Notes: generated from the sequence alone by a model not told the origin. A DNA stretch of 6,666 bases from Candidatus Zambryskibacteria bacterium RIFCSPLOWO2_01_FULL_47_14 (GCA_001824005.1 MHWG01000004.1:2478-9143); one strand, 5' to 3'; counted from the first letter of the stretch, positions 1-4,622 are shown. Made by a program: numbers and translations.

Positions 1-11
1 AGAGTAAACAT

Positions 12-227
12 ATGGTAGTTCGAATGAGACATACGCGGTCGCATACCAATAACAGGCGTTCGCACCATAAGTTGAAGAACCCTGCTCTCGCTAAAGATGA
101 GCAGGGAAACGCTTATCTTAGACACAGAATGTCTCCGGCTACCGGCTCGTATCGCGGTAGGAAAGTAATCGATCAGAGTGTTCGTCTTGAAAAGAGGGCG
201 AAGAAGATGAAAGAGGCTACAAAATAA
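12..227 (+). CDS. rpmF: 50S ribosomal protein L32, cysteine-free form
   Basis: L32 is a small protein of the large ribosomal subunit. The 71-residue product begins MVVRMRHTRSHTNNRRSHH, a basic N-terminus typical of L32, and carries the family core LRHR (36-39) followed by GSYRGRKV (45-52). In the zinc-ribbon form of L32, four cysteines flank LRHR as CxxC and CxxC. Here the equivalent positions are Lys28, Gln31, Ser41 and Thr44, and the protein has no cysteine at all, so it should fold without zinc. The tail from about 53 to 71 is lysine-rich. The ATG at 12 is preferred over the internal ATG (codon 5) because VVRMRHTRS is the usual start in related proteins. Only 11 bases precede it, so no promoter or ribosome binding site can be judged. 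It is the first gene of a + strand series running to nusB and rnc. Confidence 0.93.
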   Translation: MVVRMRHTRSHTNNRRSHHKLKNPALAKDEQGNAYLRHRMSPATGSYRGRKVIDQSVRLEKRAKKMKEATK

Positions 228-259
228 TTTCTAATTGCTCTAATTTCTAATTATTCTAA
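228..259. repeat. 16-bp AT-rich tandem direct repeat
   Basis: Two adjacent 16-bp units directly follow the rpmF stop codon. Unit one (228-243) reads TTTCTAATTGCTCTAA and unit two (244-259) reads TTTCTAATTATTCTAA. They differ at two neighbouring positions (GC versus AT). The units belong to a larger TCTAATT/AATTAG-rich spacer between rpmF and nusB. No function is evident. Confidence 0.75.
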
Positions 260-313
260 ATAAATCCTAAGCAACAAGTTCTAATTAGGTTAATTAGGAA
301 TTAGAATAATTAG
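247..313. repeat. Long-armed inverted repeat in the rpmF-nusB spacer
   Basis: CTAATTATTCTAA (247-259) is perfectly complementary to TTAGAATAATTAG (301-313), giving 13-bp arms around a 41-base interior. The interior contains the small palindrome CTAATTAG (281-288) and further AATTAGG copies. In RNA this could form a long AT-only stem between rpmF and nusB. It lacks the GC stem plus U-tract of an intrinsic terminator, so a terminator role is only a possibility. The left arm coincides with the second unit of the tandem repeat, so the inverted repeat probably arose from the same repeat family in opposite orientation. Confidence 0.65.
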
Positions 314-320
314 GTCAATT

Positions 321-337
321 TGCTTATAGTTCTTTTA
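321..337 (+). promoter_or_regulatory. Predicted -10 box giving a leaderless nusB transcript
   Basis: TATAGT at 325-330, preceded by TG at 321-322, lies six bases before the nusB ATG at 337. With the usual spacing from -10 hexamer to start point, transcription would begin at about the A of the ATG. No Shine-Dalgarno motif lies in front of this start codon, which fits leaderless initiation. No convincing -35 hexamer is seen. This is a prediction from sequence. Confidence 0.5.
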
Positions 338-1275
338 TGTCCCAAAGACACTTATCGAGGTCTATAGTTTTGCAAACACTTTTCGAGTGGGATTTCCCCT
401 CGACGGGCTCAGGGCAAGTGAAGCCCGATGTCCGTGCATTATTTGAAAAGAACATTACCGAATTCGCGCCTGGCAGTAATGATCAGCCATTCATGGAGCG
501 GCTTCTTAAGCTCGTGCTCGACAAGAGACAAATTCTCGACGATCTGATAGAAAAAGCGGCTCCAGAATGGCCGATAGAGAGGATTGCCCCGGTGGACAGA
601 AACATTTTGAGGATCGGATTGGCGGAACTTCTTTTTGCAGATCGGAAAGAAGTTCCGCCTAAAGTTGCCATCAACGAAGCCATTGAGCTTGGGAAGCAAT
701 TCGGCGGCGAGACTTCAGGACGGTTTATCAACGGTGTTCTCGGCGCCGTCTACAAGGAGATGGGCGAGCCGGGCAAAGACGACAAACCCAAACCCAAGAA
801 GAAATATGGCAACGTGCCGCTTGACCAACTGCCGGTAGAGAAGCTTGCTGGCGCGGTTGTCTTCGCGAAGCATGAGGGCAATATTTACATGGCTTGCGTG
901 CATGATGTCTTCGGCCATTGGACTTTACCGAAAGGCAAAATCGGTGACAACCCGAAGATTGCCAACGAGACGACCGAAGAGGGACTTATTCGTGAAGTTC
1001 AGGAAGAACTTGGTATTCCGGTAAAAGTTGTGGAACCATTAGGCGAGAATTCTTACTCGACATTTCATCCCGAAAAGGGGAAAATTGTGAAGCATGTGGC
1101 TTACTTTCTGGCGGAAGGCCCCTTTACCGAACTCACTCTCGAGAAGAAGGAGGAGAAGGGCGGGCTCGACGACGTGCGCTGGTTCAAATTGGCCGACATC
1201 CTTGACCTAAACTTCTATGATGATATTCTGCCTATCGTTACTAAGGCGATAACGAAGCTTGCGGAGCAAGCTTAA
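337..1275 (+). CDS. nusB: NusB antitermination factor fused to a Nudix hydrolase domain
   Basis: This is a two-domain protein of 312 residues; ordinary NusB is about 130-150. Residues 1 to about 142 are NusB: RHLSRSIVLQTLFEWDF at the N-terminus, then RIAPVDRNILRIGLAELLF (82-100) and PPKVAINEAIELGKQF (107-122), followed by FINGVLGAVYKE. NusB with NusE (S10) binds boxA RNA and supports rRNA antitermination. A basic linker (about 146-157, rich in K, P and D) leads to a Nudix domain (about 168-312) with LPKGK (197-201) and REVQEELGI (219-227). Nudix enzymes hydrolyse nucleoside diphosphate derivatives; the substrate here cannot be told. Two oddities: PSTGSGQ (21-27) is encoded by a dispersed-repeat-like sequence inside the NusB part, and the Nudix box has Gx10E instead of Gx5E. 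The reading frame is continuous across both domains, so the fusion looks genuine. rnc follows 27 bases downstream. Confidence 0.88.
   Translation: MSQRHLSRSIVLQTLFEWDFPSTGSGQVKPDVRALFEKNITEFAPGSNDQPFMERLLKLVLDKRQILDDLIEKAAPEWPIERIAPVDRNILRIGLAELLFADRKEVPPKVAINEAIELGKQFGGETSGRFINGVLGAVYKEMGEPGKDDKPKPKKKYGNVPLDQLPVEKLAGAVVFAKHEGNIYMACVHDVFGHWTLPKGKIGDNPKIANETTEEGLIREVQEELGIPVKVVEPLGENSYSTFHPEKGKIVKHVAYFLAEGPFTELTLEKKEEKGGLDDVRWFKLADILDLNFYDDILPIVTKAITKLAEQA
396..420. repeat. Dispersed repeat copy inside nusB (encodes PSTGSGQ)
   Basis: The stretch CCTCGACGGGCTCAGGGCAA (398-417) closely resembles the dispersed repeat CCTTCGACAGGCTCAGGGC known from many bacterial genomes, including Patescibacteria, where in-frame copies give peptides such as PSTGSGQ. 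It sits in frame after the first NusB helix, where a loop is expected, so it probably lengthens or replaces that loop without breaking the gene. Recognition is from memory of the repeat; no second copy is present in the window. Confidence 0.6.
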
Positions 1276-1302
1276 CCTACAACTGGCGACCAACAACCGA
1301 CG

Positions 1303-1995
1303 ATGGATTTCAACAAATTCGAAGAAAAAGCGGAGGTGAATTTCCGGGACAAAACGCTTCTGAAACAGGCCTTTACCCACCGCTCATATATAAACGAAAA
1401 CCGGGCCTTAAGCCTTGAACACAATGAGCGCCTGGAGTTCCTCGGCGATGCGGTGCTTGAGCTTGTCATTACCGACCACCTCTATCGCGGCATGAAGGAG
1501 GCAAGCGAAGGCGAGATGACGACTCTGCGCTCCGCTCTGGTGAATGCCGAAACCTGCGCCAAGGTGGCACAGGTTTTGGGTGTCAATGATTATCTACTTC
1601 TATCGAAAGGCGAAGCGAAGGACATCGGCCGCGCTCGGCTCTATATTCTTGCCAATACACTCGAGGCGCTCATTGGCGCCATTTACCTCGATCAGAATTA
1701 CGAAGCGGCCAAAGATTTTATCATGAAGCATATCACGCCGCTTCTCGAGATTATCGTGCGCGACGGCAAGTGGATTGACGCCAAATCGCTCTTCCAAGAG
1801 AAGGCGCAGGAGGCACTCGGTCATACTCCGGTTTACAAAACTATTCGTGAATCCGGTCCCGACCACGACAAGCACTTCACCGTCGCCGTATCGGTGGGCA
1901 GTGTCGTCATGGGCGAAGGGGATGGGAAGAGCAAACAAGACGCCGAACAAGCCGCCGCCAAAAACGCGCTTGAGGCGAAGGGGTGGTCCCGTTAG
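1303..1995 (+). CDS. rnc: Ribonuclease III
   Basis: This is a dimeric double-strand-specific endoribonuclease that processes rRNA precursors and structured mRNAs. The 230-residue length is normal. The N-terminal nuclease domain (about 1-150) has the family signature HNERLEFLGDAVLELV (40-55) with Glu42, Glu45 and Asp49. The second metal cluster is LANTLEALIGAIYLD (116-130) with Glu121. A C-terminal dsRNA-binding domain (about 159-228) contains FQEKAQEALGHTPVY and ends KQDAEQAAAKNALEAKGW. The position equal to E. coli Asp114 is Asn118, a change at one of the four usual acidic metal ligands; Glu42, Asp49 and Glu121 are kept. The start at 1303 gives the usual MDFNKFEEKAEVNF opening. No Shine-Dalgarno motif or -10 box lies in the 27-base gap after nusB, so co-transcription with nusB is likely. 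The last codons and the stop lie inside a palindromic repeat. Confidence 0.95.
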   Translation: MDFNKFEEKAEVNFRDKTLLKQAFTHRSYINENRALSLEHNERLEFLGDAVLELVITDHLYRGMKEASEGEMTTLRSALVNAETCAKVAQVLGVNDYLLLSKGEAKDIGRARLYILANTLEALIGAIYLDQNYEAAKDFIMKHITPLLEIIVRDGKWIDAKSLFQEKAQEALGHTPVYKTIRESGPDHDKHFTVAVSVGSVVMGEGDGKSKQDAEQAAAKNALEAKGWSR

Positions 1996-2051
1996 AAGTC
2001 CGAAACTTATGTTTCGGCAGACATCTTCAGATGTCTTACTTCTAATGGGAT
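1986..2051. repeat. Cloverleaf-like palindrome overlapping the rnc stop codon
   Basis: An outer stem pairs TCCCGTTAGAAGT (1987-1999) with ACTTCTAATGGGA (2038-2050). The only non-Watson-Crick pair is one G-T at 1991/2046, and a further G-T at 1986/2051 can extend the stem. It encloses two perfect hairpins: CCGAAAC-TTAT-GTTTCGG (2000-2017) and AGACATCT-TC-AGATGTCT (2019-2036). Together they form a three-way junction with almost no unpaired base. The rnc stop TAG (1993-1995) is in the left outer arm, so the end of RNase III is encoded by the element. No U-tract follows, which argues against an ordinary terminator. Confidence 0.85.
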
Positions 2052-2057
2052 GGGAGT

Positions 2058-2072
2058 AGGTCTGCCAGACCT
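2058..2072. repeat. Perfect hairpin AGGTCTG-C-CAGACCT
   Basis: Seven-base arms (2058-2064 and 2066-2072) surround a single base. It is part of the run of palindromes between rnc and the DUF559 gene. Its right arm plus two bases, CAGACCTCA (2066-2074), recurs inverted as TGAGGTCTG at 2540-2548, and AGGTCTGC (2058-2065) recurs directly at 2542-2549, on the far side of the DUF559 gene. Confidence 0.7.
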
Positions 2073-2077
2073 CATCC

Positions 2078-2097
2078 GGTCCGACCGAGGTCGGACC
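2078..2097. repeat. Perfect hairpin GGTCCGACC-GA-GGTCGGACC
   Basis: Nine-base GC-rich arms (2078-2086 and 2089-2097) surround two bases. The following bases do not form a T-run, so it does not look like an intrinsic terminator. It directly adjoins the next hairpin at 2098. Confidence 0.75.
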
Positions 2098-2123
2098 ACC
2101 TTCTCCTAGGATTAGGAGAAGGT
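2098..2123. repeat. Left hairpin flanking the DUF559 gene
   Basis: ACCTTCTCCTA (2098-2108) pairs perfectly with TAGGAGAAGGT (2113-2123) around GGAT. The core TCTCCTAGGATTAGGAGA (2102-2119) matches 17 of 18 bases of the reverse complement of the hairpin on the other side of the DUF559 gene (2482-2499). The right arm touches the predicted -10 box of that gene, so forming the structure or binding a protein here could affect its expression. Confidence 0.8.
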
Positions 2124-2136
2124 ACAATATTCTATA
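2123..2136 (+). promoter_or_regulatory. Predicted -10 box for a leaderless DUF559 transcript
   Basis: TACAAT at 2123-2128 lies seven bases before the ATG at 2136, so a transcript would start at or next to the start codon. There is no Shine-Dalgarno motif. The region where a -35 box would be is occupied by the left flanking hairpin, and no clear -35 is seen. Confidence 0.45.
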
Positions 2137-2489
2137 TGAAGTTGGTTCATAATTTGCGAGAGTTGTCAGAGCGTCGTCGCGAATTGCGGAAAAATCAAAC
2201 CCCAACAGAGCAAGTCTTGTGGCAAGAATTGAGAGGGAAAAAGTTCGGGTATAGATTTCATCGGCAATACAGCATTGGCGGCTACATTCTCGATTTCTAC
2301 TGCCCAGCCAAGCGATTGATCATAGAAATTGACGGCCCAATCCATGCTATGCGTCAGGCTTATGATAAACAGAGAGACTTTTATTTTAAAGAATTGAATT
2401 ACAAAGTGCTCAGGCTTGAAAACGACGAAGTAGAGAAAGATATCCAAGCAGTTTTAAAGAAGATTAAGGCATTTATTGCCCTCTCCTAA
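2136..2489 (+). CDS. DUF559 (Vsr/PD-(D/E)xK nuclease-like) protein
   Basis: This 117-residue protein matches the DUF559 family, which is related in fold to very-short-patch repair and other PD-(D/E)xK endonucleases. The helical N-terminus has ELRKNQTPTEQVLWQELRGK (16-35). Then come FHRQYSIGGYILDFYCP (41-57) with Asp53 and LIIEIDGPIH (61-70) with Glu64, Asp66 and His70, followed by YDKQRDFYFKELNYKVLRLENDEV (76-99) with Asp77 and Arg80. These are the positions usually conserved in the family and probably form the nuclease centre; the biological substrate is unknown. The length is normal for a stand-alone member. It lies between two near-identical inverted hairpins, and its stop codon is inside the right one. 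The coding sequence looks more AT-rich than rnc or smc. This layout suggests an acquired or mobile cassette rather than a member of the rnc-smc operon. Confidence 0.88.
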   Translation: MKLVHNLRELSERRRELRKNQTPTEQVLWQELRGKKFGYRFHRQYSIGGYILDFYCPAKRLIIEIDGPIHAMRQAYDKQRDFYFKELNYKVLRLENDEVEKDIQAVLKKIKAFIALS

Positions 2490-2503
2490 ACCTAGGAGAG
2501 GGC
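2478..2503. repeat. Right hairpin flanking the DUF559 gene, containing its stop codon
   Basis: GCCCTCTCCTA (2478-2488) pairs perfectly with TAGGAGAGGGC (2493-2503) around AACC. The TAA stop of the DUF559 gene (2487-2489) and its last codons (Ala-Leu-Ser) lie in the left arm and loop. It is the inverted counterpart of the hairpin at 2098-2123. The downstream GC-rich sequence has no T-run, so an ordinary terminator is unlikely. Confidence 0.8.
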
Positions 2504-2517
2504 GCAGACGAAGTCGG

Positions 2518-2546
2518 GGTGAGGTCGGTGAGATGGTGGTGAGGTC
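2518..2546. repeat. Direct repeat GGTGAGGTC before smc
   Basis: GGTGAGGTC occurs at 2518-2526 and again at 2538-2546, within a purine-rich stretch that contains further GGTGAG and GGTGGT variants. This forms the outer right end of the DUF559 cassette and runs up to the smc promoter. It may be a degenerate part of the repeat end or a binding site; the sequence does not decide. Confidence 0.55.
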
Positions 2547-2565
2547 TGCTATAATACTCGATAAA
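2547..2565 (+). promoter_or_regulatory. Extended -10 promoter of smc, near-leaderless
   Basis: TGCTATAAT (2547-2555) is a perfect extended -10 element (TGnTATAAT). The smc ATG is at 2565, nine bases after the hexamer, so a typical start point near 2562 would leave about three untranslated bases. No Shine-Dalgarno motif is present and no -35 box is apparent, which an extended -10 can tolerate. The TG of the element is the end of the cassette-associated AGGTCTGC copy. Confidence 0.65.
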
Positions 2566-4622
2566 TGCATTTAAAATCGATTGAGTTATCGGGCTTCAAA
2601 TCTTTTGCTAAGAAGAGCGATTTCGAATTCAATACGCCCATCTCGGCCATTGTTGGGCCCAACGGCTCGGGCAAATCGAATGTTGCAGAGGCCTTCCGCT
2701 TCGTCTTGGGCGAGCAGTCTATCAAGAGCATGCGTGGCAAGAAGGGCGAGGATCTCATCTGGAACGGTTCAAACGACTCGCTGCGGGCCAACCGCGCTTC
2801 TGTCAAAGTTATTTTTGATAATAGCCGAAGAATGTTCAACATCGATTTCCCGGAAGTCTCAATCGAGCGCGTGGTGCACCGCGACGGGGTAAACGAGTAT
2901 CTCGTGAACGGCAGCCAGGTGCGGCTGAAAGACGTGATCGAGCTCCTGGCCTCCGCCCATATTGGCGCTTCAGGCCACCATATCATTTCGCAGGGCGAAG
3001 CAGACAAGGTGGTAAGTACCAACCCCAAGGACAGGAAGGCCATGGTCGAAGATGCTCTGGGCCTGAAGCTCTATCAATACAAACGGATCGAGAGCGAGAA
3101 GAAGCTTGAGAAAACGTTTGAGAATATCGCGCAAGTCGAGGCTCTCCGGAGAGAGATTGCCCCTCACCTTAAATTTCTGGAGAAGCAGGTCGAGAAACTT
3201 GCAAAGACCGAGAGTCTTCGCACTGATTTAATAAAAATTTCTCAAGAATATTTCAAGCGGGAAGATTTCTATATTTTAACATCGAAGGTCGCACTCAAGG
3301 AGGAGAGAGGTCCGATAGACCGGGCGCTTGAGAAGCTCTCTAAGGAATCGGCGGAAGCCAAAAAGGTTATCGAATTCGAGTCCGGATTAAGCGAAGCCAG
3401 AAAGGTTCGAGATGATCTAACGCGCGAGCTCGGCAAGATCGAGGGGTTGATCATGGCGGAGGAGAAGTCTGTCGCGAGCGAGGAGAGCAAAGTCGTGAGT
3501 TTAAAAGATGTGGAGAAGCTGTATCAAGAAATCTCCCTTTTCTCCGAAATTACCAAAATTTTCGAAAGAGTAAAAACATTTATCCAGGAGAGGAGGGGAA
3601 TTGTGGAAGCAAGGCGTCCACAAATAGGGGAACTCAAGACTAGAAAATCCGAAATCGAAGCCGAACTCAAAATTGCGAGGGAGAAAGAGGATGAAATAAC
3701 CAAAGCCGAGAAAGCAGTCTTCCGGATCATGTCCGAGGAGCAAGGTCTCGTCTCCAGATTAAATCTTTTAAAGGCGAGAGAGGAGAAGATCGCTCTCGAA
3801 GAAGCCGAATTTAAGCGCGAACTCGAAGAAGTGGGGTATTTGGCCGGGGCGGAAGCTCTTCGCTTCCAAGTCTTCGCCCTAAGCGAGGAAGAGATGACGT
3901 CCGAACCGAGGGTAAAGCAAGAAGAACGCAAAAGAATGCTTGAGAGGAATAAACTTCGCCTCGAAGATTCAAACACAGCCGGCGGAGAAGAGCTCAAGAA
4001 GGAGCACGCCGAAACTTCCGAACGTGACGCCTTCCTGGCGAGAGAGCTCTTGGACCTTGAGCAGTCAGCCGAGTCCTTAAAGTCGCTTATCAAGGATCTG
4101 GAAGAGCGGCTGGCGACCGAATTTGAAACTGGCATCGAGAAAATTAACAAGGAGTTCAACACTCTTTTCAATAAAATGTTCGGGGGTGGGGAAGCGCGAC
4201 TCATTCTTGTGAAGACTGAGTCGCTAGTTGAAGAAGGTGAAAAAGTTGAAAAAGTTAAAGAAGTGGAAGAAGGTTTAGAAATAAAAGTTTCTCTGCCCAG
4301 AAAGAAGGTAAAAAGCCTCATGATGCTCTCGGGCGGGGAGAGGGCACTTACCTCAATCGCTTTAATCTTCGCCATCTCGCAGGTTAATCCGCCGCCGTTT
4401 ATCATTCTTGATGAAACGGATGCGGCACTCGACGAAGCGAATTCGAAAAAATATGGCGATCTGGTCGAAGAGCTTTCCAAGAAGTCCCAATTGATTTTGA
4501 TAACCCACAACCGCGAGACTATGAGCCGCGCCGGTATCATCTACGGCGTTACCATGGCGGGGAATGGCGTTTCGAAACTACTCTCGATCTCTTTCGATGA
4601 AGCAGTAGAAGTGGCGAAGTGA
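2565..4622 (+). CDS. smc: Short SMC chromosome-segregation ATPase lacking a recognisable hinge
   Basis: SMC proteins are ABC-type ATPases that organise and segregate chromosomes. Both head halves are intact. The N-terminal half begins MHLKSIELSGFKSFAKK and has Walker A GPNGSGKS (31-38) and the Q-loop region ISQGEADKV (141-149). The C-terminal half has FGGGEARLIL (539-548), signature LSGGERALTSIAL (588-600), Walker B FIILDE (612-617), D-loop ALDEAN (621-626), His648 and the family ending YGVTMAGNGVSKLLS (660-674). The protein is only 685 residues, against about 1,150-1,200 for usual bacterial SMC. Between the heads (about 170-520) is charged, mostly coiled-coil-like sequence. It has no segment resembling the globular glycine-rich hinge and no CxxC zinc hook. 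The only breaks are around 310-350 and a Gly/Pro-containing stretch at about 422-475. The frame is open throughout, so this is not a frameshifted gene. No scpA or scpB is in the window. It has its own near-leaderless promoter and converges with rnr. Confidence 0.92.
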   Translation: MHLKSIELSGFKSFAKKSDFEFNTPISAIVGPNGSGKSNVAEAFRFVLGEQSIKSMRGKKGEDLIWNGSNDSLRANRASVKVIFDNSRRMFNIDFPEVSIERVVHRDGVNEYLVNGSQVRLKDVIELLASAHIGASGHHIISQGEADKVVSTNPKDRKAMVEDALGLKLYQYKRIESEKKLEKTFENIAQVEALRREIAPHLKFLEKQVEKLAKTESLRTDLIKISQEYFKREDFYILTSKVALKEERGPIDRALEKLSKESAEAKKVIEFESGLSEARKVRDDLTRELGKIEGLIMAEEKSVASEESKVVSLKDVEKLYQEISLFSEITKIFERVKTFIQERRGIVEARRPQIGELKTRKSEIEAELKIAREKEDEITKAEKAVFRIMSEEQGLVSRLNLLKAREEKIALEEAEFKRELEEVGYLAGAEALRFQVFALSEEEMTSEPRVKQEERKRMLERNKLRLEDSNTAGGEELKKEHAETSERDAFLARELLDLEQSAESLKSLIKDLEERLATEFETGIEKINKEFNTLFNKMFGGGEARLILVKTESLVEEGEKVEKVKEVEEGLEIKVSLPRKKVKSLMMLSGGERALTSIALIFAISQVNPPPFIILDETDAALDEANSKKYGDLVEELSKKSQLILITHNRETMSRAGIIYGVTMAGNGVSKLLSISFDEAVEVAK

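Larger units (their letters stand above)
2066..2548. mobile_element. Putative DUF559 cassette with imperfect inverted ends
   Basis: From the left, CAGACCTCA (2066-2074) is followed 27 bases later by TCTCCTAGGATTAGGAGA (2102-2119). Read inward from the right on the opposite strand, the same order appears: CAGACCTCA (2548-2540), then TCTCCTAGGTTTAGGAGA (2499-2482). The DUF559 gene lies between. The spacing between the two blocks differs by 13 bases, so the ends are imperfect. No transposase is present and no certain target duplication is seen. The mobile nature is inferred from layout only. Confidence 0.4.

Noticed and set aside
2098..2123. Hairpins after rnc and after the DUF559 gene as intrinsic terminators
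   Set aside because: The stems are strong, but none is followed by a T-run on either strand where a terminator would need one, and the same motif recurs on both sides of the DUF559 gene in inverted form, which fits a repeat better.
1600..2205. A 201-codon minus-strand frame across the end of rnc, the palindromes and the start of the DUF559 gene
   Set aside because: It is antisense to RNase III codons and crosses the hairpin cluster; the product resembles no known family.
1986..2548. CRISPR-like array
   Set aside because: The palindromes differ in sequence and spacing, there are no regular repeats and spacers, and no cas genes are present.
3524..4540. A 338-codon open frame on the minus strand inside smc
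   Set aside because: It is antisense to conserved SMC head and coil codons and is extremely serine/arginine-rich, as expected of the shadow of Glu/Lys-rich coding sequence. No family resemblance is seen.
2565..4622. smc as a truncated or frameshifted pseudogene
   Set aside because: Both the N-terminal and C-terminal head motifs are complete and in one frame with no internal stop, so the short length looks like a real architecture.
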